Source of the DNA: JAFKFI01 sp963795435
GTDB lineage: Bacteria; Pseudomonadota; Alphaproteobacteria; Acetobacterales; Acetobacteraceae
Length of the DNA stretch: 64,000 bases
Assembly (NCBI GenBank): GCA_963795435.1
Contig: CAWCHV010000007.1
Span: 124,001 to 188,000 of the forward strand
Direction of reading: 5' to 3'
A program made the position numbers and the translations under genes. Below the pieces are notes generated by a model. That model made no database searches, was not told where the DNA came from, and saw only the letters and a program-made list of their open reading frames with translations. Positions 18,415 through 27,567 of the stretch are shown here, one piece after another; positions within the stretch are counted from its first letter, which is position 1; every line of letters begins with the position of its first letter.

Positions 18415-19598
18415 GCCGGGGTGCCGATCGCGCGCCGCGCGGCCAGAGCGTCGATTTCCGCCGGGCTGTATCCGTGTTCGGCCAGGATCGCCGCCGTGTC
18501 GGCACCGGCCAGCGGTGCGGTGCCGCGCCGGCTGCCGCTTTCGGGGCGCCGCGCTCCGGGCAGCGCGGGGATCGGCACCGGCTCGGCAATGCCGGGCTGC
18601 GCGAGGTAGCTGAACAGCCCGGTCGCCTCGACGTGCGGCTCGCGCAGGAAGTCCATCGACGAGTTCACCACGGCGTGCATCACGCGCTGCTCCGTGAAGC
18701 GCGCGATCCAGTGGGCGGACGGTCGCGCGGCGAGAATCTCGCGGCAGATCGACACCACGAGATCGGCGTTCCGCTGGCGTCCGCCGATCGTGTCGAAGCG
18801 ACTGTCCGCCGCCATATCGGGGCGCTCGATCGCGGCGCAGAACTCCGCCCATCCGCGATGCCCCGCCACCACGACGAGCATCCAGCCGTCCGCGGTGCGG
18901 AACACGTTGTTGGGCGGACGCGGCGGCGGTGGCGCCCCGCCATGAATGAAACTTTGCAGCATGGCGTAGGTGTTGAGCCATGCCGCGCCGTGCATCAGGC
19001 TCGCCTCGATGTAGCGCCCGTGTTTCTCGTCGCGCCGCGCGTAGAGCGCCGCCGACAGCGCCTGGAAGACGTAGAGCGCGCTGATGAGGTCGACCGGGAT
19101 GGAGATGACGTTCTTCGGCGTGCCGTCCGGTTCGCGGTTCTCCATCATGAAGCCGGAGAAGGCTTGCAGCACCGGGTCCATCGCCGGCCGCTCGGCGAGC
19201 GGACCCGACTGGCCGAACCCGGACATCGCGAGATAGAGGATGCGCGGGTTCTTCGCCGCCACCTCCTCGTAGGAGAAGCCCAGCCGGCCGATCACGCCCG
19301 GCCGGAAACCCTCCATGAACACGTCGGCGCGCTCGACCAGCCGCCACAGCACCGCGCAACCCTCGGGCGATTTGAGGTCGAGTGCTATGCTGCGCTTGCC
19401 GAGATTGCCCATGATCGACAACGACGTGTTGCCGCCGGGCTCGGGCGCGCTCGCCCGCACCCAGTCGCCGCCGCCCATCACCTCGACCTTGATGACCTCC
19501 GCGCCGTATTGCGCGAGCAGCATCCCCGCATACGGCGCGGCGATGCCCTGGCTGAGATCGACAACCTTGAGACCGGCGAACGGCGCTTCGTAGCTCAT
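18411..19598 (-). CDS. CaiB/BaiF family class III CoA-transferase
   Basis: A 395-residue class III CoA-transferase. It starts with LKVVDLSQGIAAPYAGMLLAQYGAEVIKVE (given in part), continues NLGKRSIALDLKSPEG and FMEGFRPGVIGRLG, and has the probable catalytic aspartate D141 in RPAMDPVLQAFSG. Such enzymes move CoA between carboxylic acids through an aspartyl-CoA anhydride. It is translationally linked to the downstream hydrolase and 2 bases from the upstream amidohydrolase, so the operon probably activates an organic acid to its CoA thioester. Substrate unknown. Confidence 0.9.
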
Positions 19599-19600
19599 CG

Positions 19601-20419
19601 TCACGCCGCCTTGCGCTGCCAGCCGATCCAGTCGCACACGCCCTGCCCCATCACAAGGTCGAGGTCGCGTCCTATCAGCCAAGGCAGTTCCTCGGTGAAC
19701 ATCGTCACGCACTGGCGGTAGCTGCACGGCATCCGCGTGATGTCGGTGCCCCAGAAGAATTGCGCCGGGCCGAAGGCGTCGAAGATGCGCCGCAGGTGAT
19801 CGTGAATGTTGCGGTAGGGATAGGGCTGCGTGGAGTAGCCCGGTGCGCCGGTCGCCTTCACCGCGACGTTGGGAAAGCGCGCTAGCGCGCACAGCTCGTC
19901 GTTCTTGCTCAACGCCGCGTCGTCCATGCCGCCGCGCGTCACGCCGAGATGGTCCATGATGAGGCGCAGTCTCGGATGCCGCTCGGCGATTTGCGCGACG
20001 AGGGGAAAAAAGCGGTTGGCAAGCAGGGCCACGGGCAGGCCCGCGCGCTCGGCCGCGGGCCACAGCCAATCCATCGTGCCGTCGGCGTGCCAGTTCCGCT
20101 GCTCCGGGCCAACCAGCGCGAAGCGCAGGCCGAGCATTCCGGGCTGGCTCTTCCACGTGTCAACCAGCTTGCGGCTTTCCGGCTTGTCGAGCGGGAAGTG
20201 GCCGAGGATGGCAAATGTATCGGGGTGCTGCCGCGCAGCCTCGATCGCCACCGCGTTGGAGTTCGGGTCCCAGCTTGGCGGATGCAGCACCGCCGCGTCG
20301 ACACCGGCTTCCTTCATGTCGCGCAGCAATTCGTCCTTGTCGTACACCGAAACCTGCCGGTGATGCGCGATCGGCGTGCCGCTCGACCAGATATGAACCT
20401 GCGCGTCGACGATCCGCAT
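19601..20419 (-). CDS. Amidohydrolase family 2 (TIM-barrel metal hydrolase)
   Basis: A 272-residue amidohydrolase-2 protein. The first strand ends in VDAQVHIW (metal-binding H-x-W variant of H-x-H), followed by GVDAAVLHPPSW, LIMDHLGV (central His) and the terminal metal aspartate in FFWGTDITRMP. Family members hydrolyse lactones (for example 2-pyrone-4,6-dicarboxylate) or decarboxylate aromatic acids. It is the first gene of the leftward five-gene operon; its start (MRIVDAQ) is the first ATG compatible with the fold. The 183 bases upstream are shared with the divergent SnoaL-like gene and should contain both promoters. Confidence 0.87.
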   Translation of the reverse strand: MRIVDAQVHIWSSGTPIAHHRQVSVYDKDELLRDMKEAGVDAAVLHPPSWDPNSNAVAIEAARQHPDTFAILGHFPLDKPESRKLVDTWKSQPGMLGLRFALVGPEQRNWHADGTMDWLWPAAERAGLPVALLANRFFPLVAQIAERHPRLRLIMDHLGVTRGGMDDAALSKNDELCALARFPNVAVKATGAPGYSTQPYPYRNIHDHLRRIFDAFGPAQFFWGTDITRMPCSYRQCVTMFTEELPWLIGRDLDLVMGQGVCDWIGWQRKAA

Positions 20420-20602
20420 GGCGTCGCTCCTGCCCGTTTCCGCCGTTCGATGGTCCCTTGCCGGGATGCTACGCGATGGATGCCGCATACGGAAAGTGCC
20501 ACGGATTACCACGCACGTAATCGACCCCGGCGAGCCCAGCGGGAATCATGCTGGCAGGCACGGCGAGGAAACCGCTGGATGCCGCCAACCGAGGAGAGAG
20601 CC

Positions 20603-20980
20603 ATGAGCAACCACACCGACCTCGTCGCCCGCTACATCGCCCTCTGGAACGAGACCGACGACAACCGCCGCCGCGAACTCATCGCCAAGACGTGGACGGC
20701 GTCCGCCAGCTACGTCGATCCGATGATGCGGAGCGAGGGCCACGCGGCGATCGACGCGATGATCCGCGGCGTGCAGGAGCGCTTCCCCGATTTCCGCTTC
20801 AGCCAGATCGGCGCTGTCGACGCGCACAACGACCGCGTCCGCTTTTCCTGGGCGCTCGGCCCAGAGGGCGGCGAGGCGCTGGTGAAGGGCACCGATTTCG
20901 GCGAGATCGCCGATGGCGAACGGTTCAGCGCCGTCACCGGTTTCATCGACCAGATGCCGCCGGCGGCGGCCGCCAAATAA
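20603..20980 (+). CDS. SnoaL-like / NTF2-fold protein
   Basis: A 125-residue NTF2-fold protein: VARYIALWNETDDNRRRELIAKTWTASASYVDP (in part), then EGHAAIDAMIRGVQERFPDFRF and the C-terminal sheet RFSWALGPEGG. The SnoaL-like family binds or isomerises small hydrophobic compounds. It has a good ribosome site (GAGGAGAG, 8 bases). It is transcribed divergently from the amidohydrolase operon, so it may be co-regulated with that pathway. Confidence 0.8.
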   Translation: MSNHTDLVARYIALWNETDDNRRRELIAKTWTASASYVDPMMRSEGHAAIDAMIRGVQERFPDFRFSQIGAVDAHNDRVRFSWALGPEGGEALVKGTDFGEIADGERFSAVTGFIDQMPPAAAAK

Positions 20981-20994
20981 AGCGGCGGAGTGAA

Positions 20995-21021
20995 GTCCGC
21001 CCTACGCGACGTAGGGCGGAC
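20995..21021. terminator. Perfect 12-bp inverted repeat between convergent genes
   Basis: GTCCGCCCTACG and CGTAGGGCGGAC pair perfectly around a three-base loop. It lies between the stop codons of the SnoaL-like gene (+) and the ABC permease gene (-), so it could stop transcription from both sides, although no T-run follows. The GTAGGGCGG core resembles dispersed palindromes in alphaproteobacteria, and a related palindrome is at 29181-29196. Confidence 0.6.
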
Positions 21022-21030
21022 AGTCCACCA

Positions 21031-21879
21031 TCAGCCCTTCACCCCGCCCATCGTCAGACCGGCGCTCATGTAGCGGCGGAAGATGTAGTAGATCACCAGC
21101 GGCGGCAGCGCGTAGACGATGGACGCCGCCATCAGGTAGTTCCACGGCGCCTCGTCGCTGTTGAGAAATTTTCCGAGCGCCACCGGCACAGTGATGGTGG
21201 TGTCCGACGACAGCAGCAGGAACGCGTACAGATACTCGTTCCACGCCAGCAGCAGCGCGTAGGTGCCGATGGCGACGAGCGCCGGCGCCATCAGCGGCAG
21301 ATAGATGCGGAAGAAGATCTGCAACGGCGACGCGCCGTCGATGCGAGCGGCTTCGTCGAGCTCGTTCGGGATCGACGCACTGTACTGGGAGAAAATGAAG
21401 ATGGCGTAGGGCGTGGCGAAAGTCACTTCGACCAGGATCACCGCCCAGGCGTTGTCGGCGAGGCCGTAGGATTTCATGATCCGGTAGAACGGGATCGCGA
21501 GAAAGCTCATCGGGATCACGTAAGTGATCAGTGCGGCGTTGGTCAGCAGCCAGCCAAGCCGGATGCGGAGCCGCGTGATCGCGTAGGAGGTCATCGAGCC
21601 TATCGCCAGGGTCAGCAGCGCCACCGCTACCCCGATGAACGCGCTGTTGCCCATCTGGCGCCAGAAATTCGCCAGGTACCAATAGCTCTCCTGGAACACC
21701 GCCTGGAAGCTCTCGAGCGTGGGATGCGGGGGGAAGACGTTGGTGGCGAACACGTCCTCCTTCTGCTGCACCGCGACGAGCACCATGTTGTAGAGCGGCA
21801 GCAAGGTCCAGATCAGGATCAGCACGCCGACCAAACCGGCGCCCGCGCTGCCGAGCCGCCGCCTCGCCACGGTGCTCAC
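21031..21879 (-). CDS. Carbohydrate ABC transporter permease (MalG-like)
   Basis: A 282-residue inner-membrane permease with about six transmembrane helices. The EAA loop that contacts the ATPase is ELDEAARIDGASPLQIFFR, followed by IYLPLMAPALVAIG. Binding-protein-dependent transport (MalG/UgpE type). Its start overlaps the stop of the MalF-like gene by 4 bases. No ATPase gene is adjacent, so a shared MsmX-type ATPase encoded elsewhere is likely. Confidence 0.93.
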   Translation of the reverse strand: MSTVARRRLGSAGAGLVGVLILIWTLLPLYNMVLVAVQQKEDVFATNVFPPHPTLESFQAVFQESYWYLANFWRQMGNSAFIGVAVALLTLAIGSMTSYAITRLRIRLGWLLTNAALITYVIPMSFLAIPFYRIMKSYGLADNAWAVILVEVTFATPYAIFIFSQYSASIPNELDEAARIDGASPLQIFFRIYLPLMAPALVAIGTYALLLAWNEYLYAFLLLSSDTTITVPVALGKFLNSDEAPWNYLMAASIVYALPPLVIYYIFRRYMSAGLTMGGVKG

Positions 21880-22790
21880 AGATGCACCTCGCTGGTCGAC
21901 AGCTTGCGCATGAGGAAGATTACCAGCGGGATCAGCAACGGCAGCGCGGAAATGACCGCCGCCATGCCCATGTTCGGATCGCCAAGTTCGAAGGCATTGC
22001 GGATGCCGAGTGTCGCCAGCACGTGCGTCTGCAGCGCCGGGCCGCCGCCCGAGACGAAATGGACGGTGTTGAAGTCGCCGAGCGTCCAGATGGTCGAGAG
22101 CAGCGTGCAGACGATGTAGAGGTTGGCGAGCAGCGGAAACGTGACATGGGTGAAGCTACGCAGTCCCGTCGCGCCGTCTACGGCGGCCGCCTCGTACAGC
22201 TCCTTCGGGATCGCCATGCGGCCGGCGAGGAAGATCACCGTCCAGAACGGCAGCCATTTCCAGATATAGGCGACAATGACGGAACCCATCGCGAGATGCG
22301 CGACATCGAGCCAGGGCGGGCCGTCGGCCTGGAACAGATCCCAGATCGCGTTGTTGATCAGCCCCCACTGGCCGTTGAGCATCCAGTGCCAGGAGATGAA
22401 GGTGGGGATCGCCGGCACCGCCCAGGGCAGGATGAAGACCAGGAGCAGGCCCTTCGCCCACCAGCCCGGACGCATGAAGAAGCCCGAGAGCAGCAAGGCG
22501 AGGAACAGCTTCACGTTCACGCCGACGGCGAGATAGATCACCGTGTTGATGAGCGTCTCGATGTAGATCGGGTCGGCGAACAGCTTGGCGTAGCTGCGCG
22601 GATCACTGCCGAGCCAGAGCCCGTACGCCACCGGATAGATCACGAACAGCAGGAACACCGCGAGGTACGGCAGCACGAACGCGACGCCCCAGGCGAAGTC
22701 CGATCCGAGCAGACCGGCGTACCAACTCGCGCGGCGCGCGCGCGCGCCTCTCGCGCCCGCCGCCGTGGTCAGTGTGGACGTGCTCGCCAT
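21876..22790 (-). CDS. Carbohydrate ABC transporter permease (MalF-like)
   Basis: A 304-residue inner-membrane permease of the MalF/UgpA type. The EAA motif is IPKELYEAAAVDGATGLR, followed by SFTHVTFPLL. N-terminus is Ala/Arg rich before the first helix FAWGVAFVLPYLAVFLLFVI. It forms the channel with the MalG-like partner downstream; the genes overlap by 4 bases. The receptor gene is 4 bases upstream. Confidence 0.93.
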   Translation of the reverse strand: MASTSTLTTAAGARGARARRASWYAGLLGSDFAWGVAFVLPYLAVFLLFVIYPVAYGLWLGSDPRSYAKLFADPIYIETLINTVIYLAVGVNVKLFLALLLSGFFMRPGWWAKGLLLVFILPWAVPAIPTFISWHWMLNGQWGLINNAIWDLFQADGPPWLDVAHLAMGSVIVAYIWKWLPFWTVIFLAGRMAIPKELYEAAAVDGATGLRSFTHVTFPLLANLYIVCTLLSTIWTLGDFNTVHFVSGGGPALQTHVLATLGIRNAFELGDPNMGMAAVISALPLLIPLVIFLMRKLSTSEVHL

Positions 22791-22794
22791 CTGC

Positions 22795-24180
22795 CTATTC
22801 GGCAGGCACGGGATATTTGGCGAAATCGGCCTTGATCTGGCCGAGCGCGATATCCACCGCCTTGTCGACCGCCATGCCGCCGGTCATCACGTTGGCCTCC
22901 GCCTTGCCCCAGACCTGCTCGGCGTTCACGTCGGCATAGGCCGGGTTGTACGACATGAACCAGGGCATGATCGGCACATTCTCGCCGACCTGCTGGCTCA
23001 CCGAGACGTGCCGGTGCGGGTCGCTCGGGTCCAGCCAGTACGGATCGTTCTTGACGATCGACGGCATCACCGGCGTCCAGCGGCCGCGTGCCTGCTTGAG
23101 GTAGTTGTCGAGGTTCTTCGGCTGGATGAACGCCTTCAGAAAATCCTTGGCGCCTTCGGCGTTCTTGGCGCCCTTCGGGATGAACGCCTGCTTGACGGCG
23201 ACCAGGCTCGTCACCGGCTTGCCGTCGGGACCGAGCGGCAATTGCTGGGTAACGATCTCGTGCATGTACTGCTCGGTCTTTTCCATCTGCGCGACCGCGA
23301 TGGAGATGGTCGCGTTCGGCGTCATCACGATCTGGCGCGCGTAGAACGCGTTGTTGTTGTCGGGATCGCCCCAGTTGATCGCGCCGGGCGGCACGAAGCC
23401 TTCCTTGTACGGCGTGGTCAGCTTGGTCAGCGCCTTGATCGCCGCCTCGCGCACCTTGGGGTCGTCGGCGTGCAGCTTGCCGTCGGGTGTCACGATGCCG
23501 CCGCCGCCATAGGCGACGAGGAACTGGTTGAACAGATAGGTGCTGTCGGAGTCCTTCGTCGCCAGCGAATAGCCCAGGCCATAGACGCGCTTGCCCTTGG
23601 CGCGCAGCTTCTTCTGCACGCTCTCGAAGAAGTCGAAATACTGCTCCCACTGCTTGGGGATGCTGTCCATCGTATAGCCGGCCTCCTCGACGAGGGGCTT
23701 CCACACCTCGATGTGCAGCGCCTGCTCTTTCAGCGGCACGCCGTAGTAGCTGCGCTTGTGGGTGACGTTGTCGTAGTAGCGCCCTGCCTCGAGTGCCGCC
23801 TTGTTGTATTCCGATTTCTGGCTGTCCACGACGTCGGTCACGTCGACCAGCTTGTCGTTCCAGGCATTCTGCGGGATGAGCAGGAAGTCGCCGGTGTCGG
23901 CATAGATCAGGTCGGGCACCTCGCCCGTGGTGATCGCCGCGACCACCTTCGCCGGCAGGTCGGAGCCGTTGGAGAGGGTGAGTTCCACCTTGTCGCCGGT
24001 CGCTTTCTCCCAGGCGGCGACCGTGTCCTTCATCGCCTGGTCCTCGGCCTGGTAGAAGCCCTGGTTCCACCAGATGACGACGGTCTTGCCGGCGGCGTGA
24101 GCGGGGATCGGCGGCGCGAACGCCATCGCCGCACTGAACCCGAATGCGGCGACAATTCCCCGCCGATACCAGCTTCGCAT
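22795..24180 (-). CDS. Extracellular sugar-type solute-binding protein
   Basis: A 461-residue secreted receptor (family 1 solute-binding protein). Signal peptide is RRGIVAAFGFSAAMAFAPPIPAHAAG; the mature protein starts KTVVIWWNQGFYQAEDQAM. Typical segments are ITTGEVPDLIYADTGDF and the C-terminal NRYLKQARGRW-like helix. I chose the ATG at MRSWYRRG because GGAGAGACGG lies directly ahead of it; an in-frame ATG 33 bases upstream has no such site. It feeds the two permeases encoded downstream. The ligand, probably an oligosaccharide or polyol, is not predictable. Confidence 0.93.
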   Translation of the reverse strand: MRSWYRRGIVAAFGFSAAMAFAPPIPAHAAGKTVVIWWNQGFYQAEDQAMKDTVAAWEKATGDKVELTLSNGSDLPAKVVAAITTGEVPDLIYADTGDFLLIPQNAWNDKLVDVTDVVDSQKSEYNKAALEAGRYYDNVTHKRSYYGVPLKEQALHIEVWKPLVEEAGYTMDSIPKQWEQYFDFFESVQKKLRAKGKRVYGLGYSLATKDSDSTYLFNQFLVAYGGGGIVTPDGKLHADDPKVREAAIKALTKLTTPYKEGFVPPGAINWGDPDNNNAFYARQIVMTPNATISIAVAQMEKTEQYMHEIVTQQLPLGPDGKPVTSLVAVKQAFIPKGAKNAEGAKDFLKAFIQPKNLDNYLKQARGRWTPVMPSIVKNDPYWLDPSDPHRHVSVSQQVGENVPIMPWFMSYNPAYADVNAEQVWGKAEANVMTGGMAVDKAVDIALGQIKADFAKYPVPAE

Positions 24181-24369
24181 GATCCGTCTCTCCCAACTGT
24201 CGCCGCGGTGCATGGCCGCGCTTGTGATTTTGCCGGTATTGATCTTACCAGCCCGCCTTGCCGGTACGTCAACGCCGCGACCCGTGAAACGCCGCCGCGC
24301 GCGCGCCGTTCATGCCGGGTCAGCCGAAGCCGCAGCAACCGCGCCGCCCGAAAGCAAGGAGACCACGCC

Positions 24370-24510
24370 TTGTCAGACCGACCCGATCCTCCCGCCCAGC
24401 CGGACCTTCCCCCCGACCCGCCGATGCCGCCGAGCGAGGTTCCGCGGCCGCCGGCGGAGGTGCCCGCACCATCGGAGCCGGGGCGCAACGTGCCTCCCCC
24501 GCAAGCCTAA
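24370..24510 (+). CDS. Very small proline-rich protein (putative)
   Basis: A 46-residue reading frame that starts with TTG, preceded by AAGGAG with 8-base spacing. The product is almost entirely Pro/Glu/Asp/Ala (DRPDPPAQPDLPPDPPMPP and so on). It matches no family I know. The well placed ribosome site is the main support; the low-complexity sequence could also be a chance frame in GC-rich DNA. It converges on the lipoprotein gene, 5 bases away. Confidence 0.35.
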   Translation: MSDRPDPPAQPDLPPDPPMPPSEVPRPPAEVPAPSEPGRNVPPPQA

Positions 24511-24515
24511 AGGCC

Positions 24516-24899
24516 TCACGAAGCGCGCGTCATTTCATAGGCGAAGGCGCATTTTCCGTTGTAGCTGCCCCCTCGGAGCAGCTTTCCGTCGATTTGGCCG
24601 GTGAAGTTCACCTCCCGCCCGTCGTCGGCGACCTGTGTGGCGTTGAGCACTGCGTTGCCGTCCACCCGTCCCTGTAGCCGCAGGTCGGGTGGAACGGCCA
24701 AGGTGAAGTGGCCGTTGCGCAGGGTGATCGTCGCCGGCCGGTCCGTGCCGCACGAACCGTTCGCGGTGCCATTATATGCGCCATCGATCGCGGCGGTCGG
24801 CGACGGCGGAGGAGCAGGCGCCGGCCGCGGCTGCGCGCAGCCTGCCAGCAGGGCCAAGGCGGCGGCGGTGGCCAAGGATAGAAGTGAAGGGTGCGGCAT
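24516..24899 (-). CDS. Small lipoprotein, putative beta-barrel
   Basis: A 127-residue protein with a lipoprotein signal (ALALLAGC; acylated Cys at about residue 21) and a Pro-rich linker. The mature domain begins IDGAYNG and ends with CAFAYEMTR, and it has two cysteines probably forming a disulphide. Short strands (ATITLRNGHFTLAV, LQGRVDGNAVL, NFTGQIDGKLL) suggest a small beta-barrel. A similar layout is seen in the lipoprotein at 47779-48207 and at the C-terminus of the caspase-like protein at 58332-59663. Its ATG shares a base with the PCuAC stop (TGATG), so it is coupled to the copper genes. Confidence 0.72.
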   Translation of the reverse strand: MPHPSLLSLATAAALALLAGCAQPRPAPAPPPSPTAAIDGAYNGTANGSCGTDRPATITLRNGHFTLAVPPDLRLQGRVDGNAVLNATQVADDGREVNFTGQIDGKLLRGGSYNGKCAFAYEMTRAS

Positions 24900-25409
24900 C
24901 AATGGCTCGTCGCGCCGTGGTCGTGGCCGGTCTCCGCCGACCCGGGCGGGGCCGTGGCCCCGGCCTTGGCGACGTGCGCGGTCACGCCGACCGCTCCGGC
25001 GCGAGCGAAGCGGACGGTGGCGGGAAACTCATCGCCCTCTTTCAGGCTCCGGCGCAATCCCATCAGCATCACGTGATAGCCGCCCGGCTTGAGCACCAGC
25101 GGCTTGCCCGCCTCGACCGGGGCCGAAGCGATCGGGCACATCTTCATCACCCCGCCCTCGGCGACGCTCTCGTGCAACTCGGCCTTCTCCGCGACCGGCG
25201 TGTCCACCCCGACCAGCCGGTCCGGCGCCCCTGAGTCGGTGATGGTCATATAGAGGACACCGACGCGGCCTTGCGGCGCGGCGCGGGACCAGACCTGCTG
25301 GACCGCGATCGGGCGCAGGCTGCGCGAGGGCCGGGCCGGCCGCGGCCACAAGCGGCATGGCGAGAAGGGGCGGGGCGAGCAACGGCAACAGAAACGAACG
25401 GCGGCGCAT
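24899..25409 (-). CDS. PCu(A)C copper chaperone, apparent +1 frameshift after the signal peptide
   Basis: The PCuAC domain is clear: GVLYMTITDSGAPDRLVGVDTP, then the copper-binding pattern with MKMCPIASAPVEAGKPLVLKPGGYHVMLMGL (H and M residues; shown in part). But this frame has no start codon with a signal peptide. A perfect signal peptide (MRRRSFLLPLLAPPLLAMPL ... ALAQ) with a GAAGGAG ribosome site lies in another frame from 25409. Removing one C from the triplet at 25311-25313 (+ strand G's) joins them: ALAQPAPIAVQQVWSRA. The protein would then be 169 residues. Either the gene is broken or one base is wrong in the assembly. PCuAC delivers Cu(I) to cytochrome oxidase together with Sco, encoded 11 bases upstream. 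Confidence 0.75.
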
Positions 25410-25420
25410 CGGGCGCTCCT

Positions 25421-26020
25421 TCACGAGAGATGACGGGCAATGTCCTGGGCCATGTCCGCGCCGGACTGGTCGGCGCGGATCGGCGCGATGAAGGCTCCGG
25501 ACGGGCTCATCAGATAGAGGACCGAACTGTGATCGACGGTATAGTCGCCGGGCGGCGAGCCGGCGGTCTGGTGGATCGCGTAGTAGACCCGGTACTCGCG
25601 GGCGACCTTGGCGATCTCCTCCGGCGTGCCGGTCAGCCCGATCAGACGGGGCGTGAAGGCGGCCACGTATTGCCCCACCACCTGCGGCGTGTCGCGCTTG
25701 GGGTCGACCGTGATGAACAGCGGCTGCACACGCTGGGCCTTGGGCCCGAGCGCGTCGAGCGCCTCGGCCACCTGGTTGAGCGTGGTCGGGCAGACGTCCG
25801 GGCAGAAGGTGTAGCCGAAATAGACCAGCAGGTAGTGGCCGCGGAAATCGCGGTCCGTGACCGTCTTGCCCTGGCCGTTCACCAGGGTGAACGGGCCGCC
25901 GATGGTCGGGCCGCCGCCTTGCGTGAGCCAGACTGCACCGGCGCCGACCGCCACCACGACCAGCAGGGCGGCGGCCGCGATGAGCAGGCCGGGCAAGTTC
26001 CGTCGGGGCTGGTCGCTCAT
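25421..26020 (-). CDS. Sco1/SenC family copper chaperone
   Basis: A 199-residue membrane-anchored thioredoxin-fold protein (anchor residues ~10-33). Copper ligands are C73 and C77 in TFCPDVCPTT and H164 in VDHSSVLYL. Sco proteins help build the CuA site of cytochrome c oxidase. Same operon as PCuAC and the outer-membrane-like protein, so the cluster serves periplasmic copper delivery. Confidence 0.93.
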   Translation of the reverse strand: MSDQPRRNLPGLLIAAAALLVVVAVGAGAVWLTQGGGPTIGGPFTLVNGQGKTVTDRDFRGHYLLVYFGYTFCPDVCPTTLNQVAEALDALGPKAQRVQPLFITVDPKRDTPQVVGQYVAAFTPRLIGLTGTPEEIAKVAREYRVYYAIHQTAGSPPGDYTVDHSSVLYLMSPSGAFIAPIRADQSGADMAQDIARHLS

Positions 26021-26068
26021 GCCGACGCCGAGGACACGAGGAGCGGGATCGGATGCATCGGAACTCCC

Positions 26069-27028
26069 TCAGAAGTCGAACAACGGACGACCCAGGACGC
26101 TCCCGGGCAGCAGGTCGTCGAGGAACACATGGAATTGCGCGATCACGCCGACATTGGTTCCGGCCGCCCGGTTGGCCGGAATGAGCAACTCGACCCCGAC
26201 CTGGTACGAATTCGCCGAGTAGAGGACGCCGGGCGCGATGGTCCAGGTGGTGCCCTGGGTGCTCGGCGAGGTCGCGGGCGACGTCCAGGTGATTTCGACC
26301 AGCGGGGTCAGCCGGCCGACGAAATCCGGCAAGCCGATGTTCTTCACCTGCGATTGCAGATACGGCAGGCTGTATTGGAGCGAGATGCCGCCGAACCACT
26401 GGTTCGGGTTGCCATTGTTGAACTGCAAGCTGCTGATCCCGGTATCGGGGTCGGTGACCTGCATCGCCTTCAGCGCCTTGTCCGCGACGGTGTAGCTGAA
26501 TTCGCCGGTGATCGCGAAGGGGCGGAGATAGTCAACCGGCACATCGCCGAACCCCTTGCCGAAATAGAGCGTCGGCGTGGTGCCGCCGTACTCGTCGGCG
26601 CCGGTATGCGCCGTGCCGGTTCGGCCGAACTCCCGCTGGACGCCGAGCGCGACGATGAACTCGTGGTCCGCGCTCACGCAGGTCGAGTACTTGGCCGTGG
26701 CGAACAGGTTCCCGAAACCGGTCTGGGTCTTGGCGTGGTCAATCTGCTGGACGCTCCAGCCGTAGTTGAGGCCGATGCCGAAATTGTTGGTGATCCGCTT
26801 GTCGTATTCGAAGTCGAAGTCGTATTCGTGGGTCGGTCCCGGACCCCCGTCGGCGGCGCTGCGCTGATAGGTGAAGGTCGGGACGGACGCCTCGTCGGCG
26901 ACGCCTGGGTCGTCGATGGTCAGGGTCACGGGGAACACGCGGTCACCACAGACGGCGTGAGCGAACGCGGCGGGGCCGCCGAGCGCGCTCGCGCACGAGA
27001 CGGCCGCGACAATTCGGAAGGCGTTCAC
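26069..27028 (-). CDS. Outer-membrane beta-barrel-like protein of the copper cluster
   Basis: A ~319-residue secreted protein, signal peptide FRIVAAVSCASALGGPAAFAHA. The mature part is rich in alternating aromatic strands (DFDFEYDKRITNNFGIGLNYGW, FAITGEFSYTVADK, WFGGISLQYSLPYLQSQ) typical of an outer-membrane barrel and related in style to MetA-pathway/DUF3187-type transporters. A GTG start is chosen because GGAG lies 8 bases before it; an ATG 18 bases upstream is an alternative. It lies between DUF2946 and Sco, an arrangement common in copper-responsive clusters. Function not established. Confidence 0.7.
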   Translation of the reverse strand: MNAFRIVAAVSCASALGGPAAFAHAVCGDRVFPVTLTIDDPGVADEASVPTFTYQRSAADGGPGPTHEYDFDFEYDKRITNNFGIGLNYGWSVQQIDHAKTQTGFGNLFATAKYSTCVSADHEFIVALGVQREFGRTGTAHTGADEYGGTTPTLYFGKGFGDVPVDYLRPFAITGEFSYTVADKALKAMQVTDPDTGISSLQFNNGNPNQWFGGISLQYSLPYLQSQVKNIGLPDFVGRLTPLVEITWTSPATSPSTQGTTWTIAPGVLYSANSYQVGVELLIPANRAAGTNVGVIAQFHVFLDDLLPGSVLGRPLFDF

Positions 27029-27100
27029 GGAGAGGCTCCATCGCAATTGCCTGAGTCGGGACAGCCGGGCACCCGTGTGCCGGCCAATTTGATGCGAGAC

Positions 27101-27493
27101 TCAGATTGGCGGCGGCGGGCCTGTCGGCTGGGCGGCAAAGGCAAGGCGGACGGCGACGGACGGCGCTTCGGGAACCGGAGCCGGCCGCCACGAGCCGGCC
27201 GGCGCGGGGCCGGCCAGCGCGGGCGGAACGGCAGGCGCTGCGGGGTGGACCGACATCGCCGCGCAGAGCGGGCAGATCGCGCAGTCGCGATGGTCCGGCG
27301 GGGCGCCGCGATGATCGCCCGCTTGGGCCTCGCCGACGTGGCAGATGACGCCAGCGGCGGCGAGCATGGTCGCCGGATCCGGATTCGGCACGGTCGCGCC
27401 GAGGGCGAGCTGGCTCGCCAGCGCCGCCAATGCGGCAAACAGGCCTAACAGGCCCGCGAGGGATCGCGCGCGACGGTGAATGCCGGACAGCAT
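27101..27493 (-). CDS. DUF2946 family protein
   Basis: A 130-residue secreted or anchored protein. Hydrophobic N-terminus LAGLLGLFAALAALASQLALG, then VICHVGEAQAGDHRGAP and HRDCAICPLCAAM, the His/Cys-rich pattern of DUF2946. The motif probably binds copper. The C-terminus is Pro/Ala rich. Start MLSGIHRR is chosen over an upstream ATG since the hydrophobic segment then sits at the usual distance. It heads the copper cluster DUF2946, outer-membrane protein, Sco, PCuAC, lipoprotein. Confidence 0.78.
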   Translation of the reverse strand: MLSGIHRRARSLAGLLGLFAALAALASQLALGATVPNPDPATMLAAAGVICHVGEAQAGDHRGAPPDHRDCAICPLCAAMSVHPAAPAVPPALAGPAPAGSWRPAPVPEAPSVAVRLAFAAQPTGPPPPI

Positions 27494-27567
27494 GAGGGTG
27501 CCGAACCTAGCCGGCCCGGCATCCAATGCAAGCTCTCGTTGAAGTCGGGGGCGGCGCTCGGGAGCGG

